A stretch of 64,000 nucleotides of DNA from an uncultured Rhizobiaceae bacterium (lineage in GTDB: Bacteria > Pseudomonadota > Alphaproteobacteria > Rhizobiales > Rhizobiaceae), in the NCBI GenBank assembly GCA_947259295.1, contig CAMYMG010000036.1:1-64000 (forward strand), read 5' to 3'. Under the pieces are notes generated by a model that saw only the letters and a program-made list of their open reading frames with translations, ran no database searches and was not told the origin of the DNA. The position numbers and the translations under genes are program-made. Of this stretch, positions 33,069 to 43,359 are shown one piece after another; the stretch's first letter is position 1; every line of letters begins with the position of its first letter.

Positions 33069-34844
33069 ATGTGCGGAATTTGCGGCGAAGTAACATTTGA
33101 CGGGTCGGCCCCGTCGGTCCTGGCGATATCCAGAATGTCCGAAACACTGGCGCCGCGAGGTCCCGACGATTCGGGTATCGTGTCCTATGGCAATGCCGGA
33201 TTCGGCCATCGCCGCCTGCGCATCATCGACCTGTCCGAGAAAGCCCGGCAGCCGATGGTCGACGGCATGCTCGGCCTGACCATCGCCTTCAACGGCTGCA
33301 TCTACAATTACCCCCAGCTGCGCCGCGACCTCGAGGCACAGGGCTACAGCTTCTTCTCCAACGGCGACACCGAGGTAATCCTGAAGGCCTGGCATGCCTG
33401 GGGCGAAGCCTGCGTCGAGCGCTTCAACGGCATGTTCGCCTTCGTCATCCAGGAGCGCGACAGCGGACGCATCATCATGGCGCGCGACCGTTTCGGCATC
33501 AAGCCGCTCTATCTGTCGCAGTCGGGCGACCGTCTGCGCTTCGCCTCGTCGCTCCCGGCCCTGCTCAACGCCGGCGACATCGACACGTCGATCGACCGCG
33601 TCGCGTTGCACCACTACATGAGCTTCCACGCCGTCGTGCCGCCCCCGCGCACCATCATCAACGGTGTCAAAAAGCTGCCGCCGGCGACGATGCGCATCAT
33701 CGCGGCGGATGGACAGTTCAAGGACCGCCGTTACTGGGATCCGCCCTTCGGCCGCGCCGCCGACGAGAGCACCCTGTCGGCCACCGACTGGCGCGATCGC
33801 CTGCTTGAGGAACTTCGCGCCGCCGTCAAGCGCCGCATGGTGGCCGACGTTCCGGTCGGCGTGCTGCTTTCGGGCGGCGTCGATTCTTCTCTTATCGTCG
33901 GCCTGCTCGCCGAGGCCGGCCAGACCGGCCTGATGAGCTTTTCCGTCGGCTTCGAGGAAGCCAATGGGGAAAAGGGCGACGAATTCGTCTATTCCGATCT
34001 GATCGCCAAGGAATTCGGCACCGACCACCACAAAATCTTCGTGCCCTCCGAGGGGCTGATGGACGCCCTGCCCGGCACGTTCCAGGCGATGTCGGAGCCG
34101 ATGGTCTCCTACGACAATGTCGGCTTCTACCTGCTGTCCAAGGAAGTCTCCAAGCACATCAAGGTCGTGCAGTCCGGCCAGGGCGCCGACGAGGTATTCG
34201 GCGGCTACCACTGGTACCCGCCGCTCGCCGCAAGCAACGATGTCGTCGGGGACTACGCCAAGGTGTTCTTTGACCGCAACCATGAGACGCTGCGGCGCCA
34301 GCTCGGCGCCGACTGGACGGACGACCGCGACTACAGCCGCGAACTCGTCGCCGCCGAACTCCAGCGCCCCGGCGCCGATACGCCTGTCGATCGCGCGCTC
34401 CGTCTCGATTCGACCGTCATGCTGGTCGACGATCCGGTCAAGCGCGTCGACAACATGACGATGGCCTGGGGACTTGAGGCGCGCGTGCCGTTCCTCGACC
34501 ACGAGCTGGTCGAACTCGCCGCCCGCATCCCGCCCGAACTGAAGCTCAAGGACAACGGCAAGGGCATTCTTAAGGACGTCGCACGCATGGTCATCCCGAG
34601 CGAGGTGATCGACCGCAAGAAGGGCTATTTCCCCGTTCCGCAGCTTAAATATGTCGACGGCCCCTATCTCGACATGGTGCGCGATGCGTTGCAGTCTCGT
34701 ACGGCGCGCGAGCGCGGCCTGTTCCGGGACGACTATCTCAACGATCTGTTCGAGGCGCCCTCGGAGCACATCACCCCGCTGCAGGGGTCGGAACTCTGGC
34801 AGGTCGGCCTGCTCGAGATGTGGCTCCAGACACATGGGATCTAG
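33069..34844 (+). CDS. asnO: N-acetylglutaminylglutamine amidotransferase (AsnB-like)
   Basis: MCGICGEVTFDGSAP...RGPDDSGIVSYGNAGFGHRRLRIIDLS...LLSGGVDSSLIVGLLAE; followed by ngg and M42 genes. Confidence 0.92.
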   Translation: MCGICGEVTFDGSAPSVLAISRMSETLAPRGPDDSGIVSYGNAGFGHRRLRIIDLSEKARQPMVDGMLGLTIAFNGCIYNYPQLRRDLEAQGYSFFSNGDTEVILKAWHAWGEACVERFNGMFAFVIQERDSGRIIMARDRFGIKPLYLSQSGDRLRFASSLPALLNAGDIDTSIDRVALHHYMSFHAVVPPPRTIINGVKKLPPATMRIIAADGQFKDRRYWDPPFGRAADESTLSATDWRDRLLEELRAAVKRRMVADVPVGVLLSGGVDSSLIVGLLAEAGQTGLMSFSVGFEEANGEKGDEFVYSDLIAKEFGTDHHKIFVPSEGLMDALPGTFQAMSEPMVSYDNVGFYLLSKEVSKHIKVVQSGQGADEVFGGYHWYPPLAASNDVVGDYAKVFFDRNHETLRRQLGADWTDDRDYSRELVAAELQRPGADTPVDRALRLDSTVMLVDDPVKRVDNMTMAWGLEARVPFLDHELVELAARIPPELKLKDNGKGILKDVARMVIPSEVIDRKKGYFPVPQLKYVDGPYLDMVRDALQSRTARERGLFRDDYLNDLFEAPSEHITPLQGSELWQVGLLEMWLQTHGI

Positions 34845-34848
34845 CACC

Positions 34849-36657
34849 ATGGCCAAGGCCGACGGAAACAAGAAGAAATCAGGTGTGCCGCGCGGCGAAC
34901 GCTCGCGTGACCATCGCCTGCAGCGGCTGCGCGTACATTCGCTGCAGGACCAGCCAGGTGGCGGCGAGCGCGCCGCGGCACGCTCGGAACCGGTCATCCT
35001 CGACTGCGGCTGGGGCCGCCTGCTCTTCGCGCCCACCTTCGGCTCCGACGCCGAACTGGTAGACGCCCTGCGCCAGGAGCGGCCCGACCAGCGCGACATC
35101 ATCTTCTATGTCCGCGATCCGCACGTCGTGCTGACCCAGGCGCCGCAGGAAACCTTCCTCGACCCCTCGCACACCTACCGGCTCGACCTCTCGACCTATC
35201 GCGCCGGGCGCAAGCAGCCGAAGGGCTATTTCATCCGCAGGCTGACGTCCGAGGCCGACGCCGTCGCCGTCAACACCATTTATGCCGCGCGCGGCATGGT
35301 GCCGGTGATGCCGGAATTCTTCTGGACCAACCGGGACAGTCGCGCGCTTACCTATTTTGTCGCCGAGGAAGAGGCCACCGGCGACATCGTCGGCACCGTA
35401 ACCGGTGTCGACCACAGCCGCCTCTTCCAGGATCCCGCTCGCGGCTCGTCGCTGTGGTGCCTGGCGGTAGACCCGCAGTCGCGGCACCCGGGCATTGGCG
35501 AGATGCTGGTCCGGCGGCTGGCTGAATACTTCCAGGCGCGCGGCGCAAGCTATCTCGACCTTTCGGTGCTGCATGACAACGAACCGGCGATCGGGCTCTA
35601 CGAGAGCCTCGGCTTCCGGCGCATTCCGCTGTTTGCCGTCAAGCGCAAGAACCCTATCAACGAGAAGCTGTTTTCCGGGCAGATCGAGCACTACGACGAC
35701 CTCAACCCCTATGCACGCATCATCATCGACGAGGCGGCGCGGCGCGGCGTTCATGCCCAGGTCACCGACGCCGGCGGCGGCTTCTTCCGTCTGTCCTATG
35801 GCGGACGTTCCATTCATTGCCGCGAAAGCCTGTCGGAACTGACCTCGGGCGTGGCGGTTTCGATCTGCGACGACAAGGCCGTCACCCGGCGGATCGTCGC
35901 CGCGGCCGGTGTCGCCGTTCCCGAGCAGATCCTGGCGGACGATGGCGCCGCGATCGAACGACTGGTCGCCGAACACGGCAGCGTCGTCGTAAAGCCGGCG
36001 CGCGGCGAACAGGGCCGCGGCGTTTCGGTCGGTCTGACCGACAAGGGCGACATCGAGCGCGCCGTCGCGGAAGCCGGCGAGATCTGCGACCGCGTGCTGG
36101 TCGAAAGCTGCTTCGAGGGCCAGGATCTGCGCCTCGTGGTCATCGACCACAAGCTCGTCGCCGCTGCCGTCAGGCGCCCTCCCTCGGTTGTCGGCGACGG
36201 CCAGAAGTCGCTCGCCACGCTGATCGAGCGCCAGTCGCGCCGCCGCGCCGCCGCTACCGACGGCGAAAGCCGCATTCCGGTCGACGAGGAAACACTGCGC
36301 TGCCTGGCCGCCGGCGGCCGCAGCCTCGACACGGTTCCCGCCGAAGGCGAAGAGGTGCTGGTGCGCAAGACCGCGAACCTGCACACAGGCGGCTCCATCC
36401 ACGACGTCACCGGCATCGTTCACCCGAAGCTCGTCGAAGCGGCCAAGCTGGCGGCACGCGCCATCGACATTCCGGTGGTCGGCATCGACTTCATGATCAA
36501 GTCTCCGACCCAGCCGGACTACGTTTTCATCGAGGCCAACGAGCGGCCGGGGCTTGCCAACCACGAGCCGCAGCCGACCGCCGAGCGCTTCATCGACCTT
36601 TTGTTTCCCCAGTCGCGGGTGCGGCTGGCAAAGCCGGCTTCGGGGGCCGCTGCATGA
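34849..36657 (+). CDS. ngg: N-acetylglutaminylglutamine synthetase (GNAT + ATP-grasp)
   Basis: GNAT part LWCLAVDPQSRHPGIGEMLVRRLAEYFQARGASYLDLSVLHDNEPAIGLYESLGF fused to ATP-grasp VVVKPARGEQGRGVSVGL. Confidence 0.92.
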   Translation: MAKADGNKKKSGVPRGERSRDHRLQRLRVHSLQDQPGGGERAAARSEPVILDCGWGRLLFAPTFGSDAELVDALRQERPDQRDIIFYVRDPHVVLTQAPQETFLDPSHTYRLDLSTYRAGRKQPKGYFIRRLTSEADAVAVNTIYAARGMVPVMPEFFWTNRDSRALTYFVAEEEATGDIVGTVTGVDHSRLFQDPARGSSLWCLAVDPQSRHPGIGEMLVRRLAEYFQARGASYLDLSVLHDNEPAIGLYESLGFRRIPLFAVKRKNPINEKLFSGQIEHYDDLNPYARIIIDEAARRGVHAQVTDAGGGFFRLSYGGRSIHCRESLSELTSGVAVSICDDKAVTRRIVAAAGVAVPEQILADDGAAIERLVAEHGSVVVKPARGEQGRGVSVGLTDKGDIERAVAEAGEICDRVLVESCFEGQDLRLVVIDHKLVAAAVRRPPSVVGDGQKSLATLIERQSRRRAAATDGESRIPVDEETLRCLAAGGRSLDTVPAEGEEVLVRKTANLHTGGSIHDVTGIVHPKLVEAAKLAARAIDIPVVGIDFMIKSPTQPDYVFIEANERPGLANHEPQPTAERFIDLLFPQSRVRLAKPASGAAA

Positions 36658-37754
36658 CATCTATGGAAATCGACACCGAATACCTGCTTCAGAAACTGCA
36701 ACATCTACTGGCCATCGACAGCCCAACGGGGCTCACCGACAATGTCGCGCGCTATTGCAGCCGCGAGCTCGAACTACTCGGCCTCAAGCCGGAGTTGACC
36801 CGGCGCGGCGCCATCCGCGCCGTCAGCCAGGGTGGCAAGCGGCATGGCGCGCGCGCCATCGTCTCGCATCTCGACACGCTCGGCGCACAGGTGAAGAACA
36901 TCAAGCCCAACGGCCGCCTCGAACTGGTACCCATCGGCAACTGGTCGGCGCGCTTCGCAGAGGGCGCCAGGGTCAATGTCTACGCCAGTCCGATGGTGTT
37001 TCGCGGCACCATCCTGCCCCTCAAGGCATCGGGCCATACCTTCAACGACGAGATCGACACGCAGCCGACGGGCTGGCCCTATGTCGAGCTGCGGCTCGAC
37101 GTGGTGACGACGACCGCCGCAGAAACCGAGGTGCATGGCATCGAGATCGGTGACATCGTCGCCATCGACCCGCGCCCGGAGTTTTTGGAGAACGGCTTCA
37201 TCAACTCGCGCTTTCTCGACGACAAGGCCGGCGTTGCCATCATGCTGGCCACGATCCAGGCCTTCGAGCGCGCCGAGTGCAAGTCGCCCGTAGACATCCA
37301 CTGGCTCTTCACCATCGCCGAGGAAGTCGGCGTCGGGGCTTCCTCGGTGATTGCGCCCGAAATCGCATCGCTGGTTGCCGTCGACAACGGCACCTCGGCG
37401 CCGGGTCAGAACTCGGCCGAATTCGGCGTCACCATCGCCATGGCCGACCAGTCGGGACCGTTCGACTATCATTTGACGAAGCAGCTGGAGACGCTCTGCC
37501 AGAAGAACGCCATCGCCTACCAGAAGGACATCTTCCGCTACTACAGGAGCGATTCCGCTTCGGCGCTGGAAGCCGGCCACGACATCAGGACCGCGCTCGT
37601 AACCTTCGGCGTCGACGCCTCGCACGGCTACGAGCGCATTCATCTCGATGCGCTGCAGTCGATCGGCGAACTGCTGCTCCACTACGTGACCAGCCCGATC
37701 GTCATCGCGCGCGACGTCGAGGACTTCGTCGAGGTGCAGGACTTCACCAAGTAG
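36654..37754 (+). CDS. M42-type peptidase of the NAGGN osmoprotectant system
   Basis: LLAIDSPTGLTDNVARYC...LDDKAGVAIMLATIQAF...FTIAEEVGVGASSVI; ATGA overlap with ngg. Confidence 0.88.
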   Translation: MTSMEIDTEYLLQKLQHLLAIDSPTGLTDNVARYCSRELELLGLKPELTRRGAIRAVSQGGKRHGARAIVSHLDTLGAQVKNIKPNGRLELVPIGNWSARFAEGARVNVYASPMVFRGTILPLKASGHTFNDEIDTQPTGWPYVELRLDVVTTTAAETEVHGIEIGDIVAIDPRPEFLENGFINSRFLDDKAGVAIMLATIQAFERAECKSPVDIHWLFTIAEEVGVGASSVIAPEIASLVAVDNGTSAPGQNSAEFGVTIAMADQSGPFDYHLTKQLETLCQKNAIAYQKDIFRYYRSDSASALEAGHDIRTALVTFGVDASHGYERIHLDALQSIGELLLHYVTSPIVIARDVEDFVEVQDFTK

Positions 37755-37774
37755 CGGATGCGGCCTGGCGGCGC

Positions 37775-39334
37775 CTAGCGTTGTCGCGCAGCCCAGGTCT
37801 CGGCTACTGCCACGACCGCAGCATTGATCGGCCCGGATGGCAGCGACGGGAACACCGACGCATCAACGACGAACAGATTGTGGAAGCCTTTTACCCTGAG
37901 CTCCGGATCGACGACCGCCTCGGCGTCCATGCCCATCCGGCAGGTGCCGGCAGGATGGTGATGCGTCGATGCGGCGCGGGCGATGAAGGCGTCGATTTCG
38001 CCATCCGATTGCACCTCGGGCCCGGGCTGCACCTCCACGTCGCGCCAGTCGTCGAGCGCGGGATGATGACCGACCGTTCGCGCCGCCCGCAGCGCCTTGC
38101 GAAAGGTCAGCCGGTCCAGTTCCGTCTCGAGGTAGTGTGGATCAATGGTCGGCTGGTCGCCCCTGCCCGGCCCGCTTGGCCGGATGTTGCCGCGGCTGGT
38201 CGGATGCGTGACGCCGCACAGCAGCGTATATGTCTGCCCGTAGGCCGGCGCCTCCAGCCCTTCCGCCGCCGACGGCGCGACGACGCAGGCGAGCACGATG
38301 TCCGGCTGTCCGGAGGTGCGGGAGAAGTCGGCGCTGTCGAGATACATCAGCGATTCGGAATGCTGCAGCCGCGACGGCGGCACCGGTCGCTTTGACCTAT
38401 AGACATTGCCAAGTGCCAGCAGGTGATCTTGCAGATTCCTGCCCACGCTCTTCCTGTCGCTGACGCAGGCGATGCCGGCCTCGCGCAGCACCTGCGGATC
38501 GCCAATCCCGGAGCGCATCAGGATCAGCGGCGAGGACACCGCTCCGGCCGAAAACACGATGCGGCCGGCCGAAATCCGTTCGGTCGAACCGCCGGCGACG
38601 CAGATTGCTGCCACCGCGCGGTGGCCGTCGAGTTCCAGATGCTCGATCTCGTGGCCGGTGAGCAGCGTGAGGTTGGGTCGTGCCAGCACCTCGGGCGTCA
38701 GATAGGCATCCGCGACGCTGACACGCCGGCCGCCACGGATGGTCAGGCAATTCGGCGATGTTCCGACGAGTTCGCCGCTGTTGTGGTCCGGCAGTGGTGG
38801 AACGCCGAGCGCCGTGCCCGCCGCCATATAGGCGCGCACCACCGGACTGACTTCGTCGTCGGGCAGAAAGACGTCAAGCGGCCCGTCGCCCTCGTGGCCG
38901 TTGAGACCTGCACGTTGGCCGGTCAGGCGCTCGCTGCGGTCGAACCCGTCACGCAGCCCATCGAATGACCAGCCCTCGCCGGCGGCCTCTGCCCAGGCGT
39001 CGAAGTCGCGCGGATGGCCTCTCACATGTGCCATGGCGTGCAGGCAGCTCGAGCCGCCGACGATTCGTCCGCGCGGCCACTCGTGCACGCGGCGCGCTGT
39101 GTACTGCTGTGGCACGGTGCGATAGGCCCAGTCGTAGACGCGGCCCTGAAGCGCCGGCCATTTCAGCGGATCGCCGATATCCGGATCCGTAGGCATGCCG
39201 CCTGCCTCGACGACCCCGACGAGGCAGGCGGCATCCTCGCTCAGCCGGCTTGCCAGCACGCTGCCGGCAGACCCGGCGCCGACGATCAAGACGTCGAAGT
39301 GCTGACTCACCTGCCGGCCGTGCCCGGCCGTAAC
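37775..39334 (-). CDS. GMC oxidoreductase, probable pyridoxine 4-oxidase
   Basis: [22 protein letters not shown]...WPALQGRVYDWAYRT...GGSSCLHAMAHVRGHPRDF...VPPSRLQHSESLMYLD...GVTHPTSRGNIR, close to recalled M. loti pyridoxine 4-oxidase motifs; start uncertain (GTG 39334 or 39310). Confidence 0.8.
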   Translation of the reverse strand, partial: VTAGHGRQVSQHFDVLIVGAGSAGSVLASRLSEDAACLVGVVEAGGMPTDPDIGDPLKWPALQGRVYDWAYRTVPQQYTARRVHEWPRGRIVGGSSCLHAMAHVRGHPRDFDAWAEAAGEGWSFDGLRDGFDRSERLTGQRAGLNGHEGDGPLDVFLPDDEVSPVVRAYMAAGTALGVPPLPDHNSGELVGTSPNCLTIRGGRRVSVADAYLTPEVLARPNLTLLTGHEIEHLELDGHRAVAAICVAGGSTERISAGRIVFSAGAVSSPLILMRSGIGDPQVLREAGIACVSDRKSVGRNLQDHLLALGNVYRSKRPVPPSRLQHSESLMYLDSADFSRTSGQPDIVLACVVAPSAAEGLEAPAYGQTYTLLCGVTHPTSRGNIRPSGPGRGDQPTIDPHYLETELDRLTFRKALRAARTVGHHPALDDWRDVEVQPGPEVQSDGEIDAFIARAASTHHHPAGTCRMGMDAEAVVDPELRVKGFHNLFVVDASVFPSLPSGPINAAVVAVAETWAARQR

Positions 39335-39359
39335 GGTCTCCTCGCGCTGGCGGTAGCGC

Positions 39360-40037
39360 TCATGCGGCGAAGGCGCCGGCGTTCGACCGTTCGATGATCT
39401 GTTTCTGGACTGCAAGAAGATGGGCGCGCATGGCTGCCTCGGCAGCCTCGGGATCGCGCTGTGAAATCGCCTCGGCGACCAGCCGATGCTCGGCATCGCG
39501 CTGCGCGATGCGCTTCGGACAGGTGGGGGACGCAGTACGGGCCACCTTGACCCGCGCATCAATGCCAACCTGGCGCAGCATGCGGTAGATCTCGGCGGCC
39601 AGATGATTGCGTGCCGCCGCTGCTATCGCCAGGTGGAAGGCAAAGTCGACCTCTCCCGAAGGCGCGTTTTCTGGCGTGGTCGCCGCCTCCAGGATCCGCG
39701 CCGTCTCGAAGGACGAGGCGCGCAGCGAAGCCAGCCGCGCCAGGCCCGGCTCGATCAGCAGCCGCAGTTCCAGCACCTCGATCGGATTGGTTACCCGCAC
39801 TAGTTCTTCGCCATAGCGCGGCCATGCGGTCGGCGCGCGCCGGGTACGCACCGGCTTCAGGTCCCCTGCCCGGCGCATCGCCTCGAGCGCCTTGCGCAGC
39901 TGGTGCCGCTTGACGCCGAGCTGGTCGGCGAGATCGCGCTCCGACGGCAAGGCGCCGCCCGCCTCCTGGAGCTTGCGGATGGCGGCGATGATGTCCTCGA
40001 CATCCGACAGGACGAGTTTCGGTTCGAATGCAGCCAA
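39360..40037 (-). CDS. GntR/FadR-type (FCD) transcriptional regulator
   Basis: [37 protein letters not shown] wHTH plus FCD-like C-terminus; divergent from GMC gene. Confidence 0.88.
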   Translation of the reverse strand: MAAFEPKLVLSDVEDIIAAIRKLQEAGGALPSERDLADQLGVKRHQLRKALEAMRRAGDLKPVRTRRAPTAWPRYGEELVRVTNPIEVLELRLLIEPGLARLASLRASSFETARILEAATTPENAPSGEVDFAFHLAIAAAARNHLAAEIYRMLRQVGIDARVKVARTASPTCPKRIAQRDAEHRLVAEAISQRDPEAAEAAMRAHLLAVQKQIIERSNAGAFAA

Positions 40038-40104
40038 GGCTCATATCTCCGGCGTGTTCGTTTCAAATCGTCGCTTTGCAGCGTCAAGCGACGTGTTACC
40101 CACG

Positions 40105-40171
40105 CAACCAATTCAACCATCTGTATAGGTTGGCGCGTTGGTTGACAATATCAGTTGAGCAGTGGTTGAGT
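40105..40171. promoter_or_regulatory. Cluster of TTGGTTGA/TCAACCAA-like half sites in the regulator/GMC divergent promoter
   Basis: CAACCAATTCAACCA (40105-40119), AGGTTGG (40127-40133), TTGGTTGA (40138-40145), GTGGTTGAGTGA (from 40162). Confidence 0.5.
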
Positions 40172-40228
40172 GACGACATTCTTTGTCCGTCGGCCTTTCT
40201 GCAGCGGACCTTCACCAAAGGGAACCCG

Positions 40229-41866
40229 ATGGCAACTGGCGAAACCTTCGACTACGTCATCGTCGGTGCGGGCTCGGCCGGCTGCGTCCTGGCCAACCGA
40301 TTGAGCGAGGACCCCGGCGTCCGGGTGCTGCTGCTGGAGGCGGGCGACTGGGATCGCGACCCGATGATCCACATCCCGCTTGGCTGGGGCAAGATCCTCA
40401 CCGAGCGTCGTCACGACTGGATGTATTTCTGCGAGCCCGAAGCCAATGTCGGCGGCCGCAAGGTAGAGTGCGCACGCGGCAAGGTGATCGGCGGTTCGTC
40501 GTCGACCAATGCCATGGCCTATGTGCGCGGCAATCGCGGCGACTACGACCGCTGGGCCGCATCCGGACTGAAGGAATGGTCCTACGAGAAGGTCCTCCCC
40601 TACTTCAAGAAACAGGAAAGCTGGGAAAAGGGCGAAAGCCGATATCGGGGCGGGAACGGACCGCTGAGCACGCAGTTCTGCCGCTACAAGGACGACCTGA
40701 TCGAGGCCTTTGCCGAGGCAAGCCTGACCGCGGGTTATCCGCAGACCGACGACTACAACGGGGCCGTCCAGGAAGGTTTCGGCCGGCTGCAGATGACGAT
40801 CGCCAAGGGGCGCCGCTCCTCGGCGGCGACCGCCTATCTGCGTCCGGCGCTCCGGCGTAGCAATTTGAAGGTGGTCACCGGCGCCATGGCCACCCGCATC
40901 CTGCTCGCCGAAGGCAGGGCTTCGGGCATTGCCTACCGCCGCGGCGGCGTCGAGGTCGAGGCCCTCGCGCGCCGCGAAGTGGTGTTGTCGGGCGGCGTCA
41001 TCAACACCCCGCAACTCCTTATGCTTTCAGGGATTGGCGACCCCGAGGAATTGTCCGAGAATGGCATCGGTACGACGATCCCGCTGCCCGCCGTCGGCAA
41101 GAATCTCCAGGACCACGTATCGGTCATCCTGATGTACCGTCGCAAGACGCCCGGCCCGTTTCACCGCATGATGCGGGCGGACAGGATCGGCCTCGACTTC
41201 GCCAAGACCTACCTCACCGGGACCGGTTTTTCCGGCGACGTGCCGGGCGGCGTCGTCGCTTTCCTGAAAAGCGACAAGTCGCGCCCCCTGCCCGACGTGC
41301 AACTCCTCTTCACCGCGGCGCCCTTGGCTGCATGGCCTTACCTTCCGCCCTTCAAGGCTCCCTTCGCCGATGGCTTCGCCACCCGCGTCGTCGCGGTGCA
41401 GCCGGAGAGCCGCGGCCGCGTCGCGCTGGCCTCCGCCGATCCGCTGGCGGCCCCCCTCATCCACCAGAACTTCCTCTCCGCCGAGCGCGACTGGCAGTCG
41501 CTGCGCGCCGGCGTCAGGATCGCCCGCGACCTTGCCGCGCAGCCGTCGATGGCGCCCTTCGTGCAGGCCGAGTTCTTTCCCGGCCCGCAATGCGAGAGCG
41601 ATGCCGAAATCGACGAGCACATCCGCAAGACCTCTATCACCGTGCATCACCCCGCCGGCACCTGCCGCATGGGTACCGACGACGCATCCGTCGTCGATCC
41701 GCAGCTGCGGGTGCGTGGTGTCGGCGGCTTGCGCATCGTCGATGCTTCGGTGATGCCCGACCTGCCCTGCGGCAACATCAATGGCGCCGTCATCATGATC
41801 GCCGAGAAGGCCGCCGACCTTATCCGCGAGCAGGCCGAACTCGAACTCGACAGCGCCGCCGTCTGA
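40229..41866 (+). CDS. GMC oxidoreductase, candidate 4-pyridoxate dehydrogenase
   Basis: [47 protein letters not shown]...[13 protein letters not shown]; function inferred from cluster context. Confidence 0.65.
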   Translation: MATGETFDYVIVGAGSAGCVLANRLSEDPGVRVLLLEAGDWDRDPMIHIPLGWGKILTERRHDWMYFCEPEANVGGRKVECARGKVIGGSSSTNAMAYVRGNRGDYDRWAASGLKEWSYEKVLPYFKKQESWEKGESRYRGGNGPLSTQFCRYKDDLIEAFAEASLTAGYPQTDDYNGAVQEGFGRLQMTIAKGRRSSAATAYLRPALRRSNLKVVTGAMATRILLAEGRASGIAYRRGGVEVEALARREVVLSGGVINTPQLLMLSGIGDPEELSENGIGTTIPLPAVGKNLQDHVSVILMYRRKTPGPFHRMMRADRIGLDFAKTYLTGTGFSGDVPGGVVAFLKSDKSRPLPDVQLLFTAAPLAAWPYLPPFKAPFADGFATRVVAVQPESRGRVALASADPLAAPLIHQNFLSAERDWQSLRAGVRIARDLAAQPSMAPFVQAEFFPGPQCESDAEIDEHIRKTSITVHHPAGTCRMGTDDASVVDPQLRVRGVGGLRIVDASVMPDLPCGNINGAVIMIAEKAADLIREQAELELDSAAV

Positions 41867-41877
41867 CCGGCGGCTTT

Positions 41878-41906
41878 GACTCAACCAATTTTTCCTTGGT
41901 TGAGTC
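41878..41906. promoter_or_regulatory. 11-bp perfect inverted repeat, candidate regulator operator
   Basis: GACTCAACCAA-TTTTTCC-TTGGTTGAGTC; same half site as in the 40.1-kb promoter. Confidence 0.6.
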
Positions 41907-42147
41907 GACGACTATCGACGCGACCGGGGTATGTCCCACACCGCCCCGACCCTACAGAAAAACATTATCTACATTTTTCAATGGCTTGCTTCATAGTTTG
42001 AAGCGCCGATCATAGGCTGATCGCTGCGCTGGAGCGTGCTTCAGATTCTTTTCGAAATCGCCCGTTTTGCCATTGTCGGTCATAACCAATGGGGATACGG
42101 TTGAGTTGGTTAAACGCATTTGCCTTTGAACCCGAAAGGTGGCCGAT

Positions 42148-43299
42148 ATGTCCGTCGCGCAAGCAGCAAACGATGTCATCAGCAACAAGAAGGCGGCCCT
42201 CAAGGGGCTATACGACGATCTCTACGGCAAGAACATGTTTCCCTTCTGGGCAACGTCCGAAGGCGTCGATCATGACGAGATCAAGCAACTCATGGCGACC
42301 AACAAGGCTGTGCCCTTCGTCTGGTCCTATTCCGACATCGAGCCGTTGCTGCAGCGCGCCGCCCAGTTGGTTACGATGGACGACAGCGAGCGCCGCTCGC
42401 TGATCCTCGTCAATCCGGGCCTGGCGCCCAAGCGCGCCTCCGTCAGCACCATGTACACGGCCTACCGGCTGAACGATCCCGACGAGATCATGCCGCCGCA
42501 CAAGCATTCCCCGAGCGCCATTCGCTTCGGCCTGACCGGTGAAGGCAATTTCACCGGCGTCGAGGGCGAGGATGTCGTCTTCGGTCCCGGCGACATGGTG
42601 CTCACCCCCAACGACGCCTGGCACAACCACGGCACGGTCGGCGGCGAGCAGGCGGTCAACTTGTCGGTCCTCGACCTGCCGCTGGTCGAGACGCTGCATG
42701 CCGTTCACTTCGACCACAAATACACCGAGATGGTCGACGGAAAGGAAGTCGAGAAGAAGGTGCAGACCGCCCGCTTCCCGAGCGACTACTCGCAGCGCAT
42801 CTACGGCGAAGGCGGCATGATGCCCCGCTTCGTCGATCACAAGCGCGGCGGCGGCCTGTCCTCCCCCATGTATGTCTACCGCTGGGAGAAGATGGAAGCG
42901 CTGCTCGACGCCCACAAGGACTGGGACGGCGACCCGCATGAGGGTATCGTCATCGACTATGTCGATCCGACGACCGGCGGACCGGTGTTCCACACCATCA
43001 ACTTCTACGTTCAGATGCTGCGCCCGGGCGAAAAGACCCTGCCGCAGCGCGAGACCGCGAGCCTGCTTCTGGCGCCCTTCCGCGGCAGCGGCCATTCGAT
43101 CATCGACGGCAAGCGCTACGACTGGAACCAGTTCGACACGATCGCCATACCGGGCGGCTCCTGGGTCGAGCATGTCAACGGCTCGTCCACCGAGCCGGTT
43201 ATCTTCTTCGGTGCCACCGACGCGCCGACCCAGAAGGCGCTGCTGCTCTACAAGCGCTGGGGCCGCAACCAGGCCGGCGACCTGCTGCGGATCGCCTGA
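42148..43299 (+). CDS. Bicupin dioxygenase, gentisate/salicylate 1,2-dioxygenase-like
   Basis: PPHKHSPSAIRFGLTGEGNFTGVEGEDVVFGPGDMVLTPNDAWHNHGT metal-binding cupin motif of the gentisate dioxygenase family. Confidence 0.82.
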   Translation: MSVAQAANDVISNKKAALKGLYDDLYGKNMFPFWATSEGVDHDEIKQLMATNKAVPFVWSYSDIEPLLQRAAQLVTMDDSERRSLILVNPGLAPKRASVSTMYTAYRLNDPDEIMPPHKHSPSAIRFGLTGEGNFTGVEGEDVVFGPGDMVLTPNDAWHNHGTVGGEQAVNLSVLDLPLVETLHAVHFDHKYTEMVDGKEVEKKVQTARFPSDYSQRIYGEGGMMPRFVDHKRGGGLSSPMYVYRWEKMEALLDAHKDWDGDPHEGIVIDYVDPTTGGPVFHTINFYVQMLRPGEKTLPQRETASLLLAPFRGSGHSIIDGKRYDWNQFDTIAIPGGSWVEHVNGSSTEPVIFFGATDAPTQKALLLYKRWGRNQAGDLLRIA

Positions 43300-43359
43300 T
43301 CATTGACGACGGCGTCCCGCAATCGGGGCGCCGAACGGTACGCGTAGGGGGCGTGGGTT

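Noticed and set aside
33009-35102. 697-aa minus-strand ORF
   Set aside because: Antisense to asnO/ngg, both strongly recognisable
41878-41906. Reading the GACTCAACCAA palindrome as a rho-independent terminator
   Set aside because: T-run is in the loop, not after the stem, and the half-site recurs in neighbouring promoters
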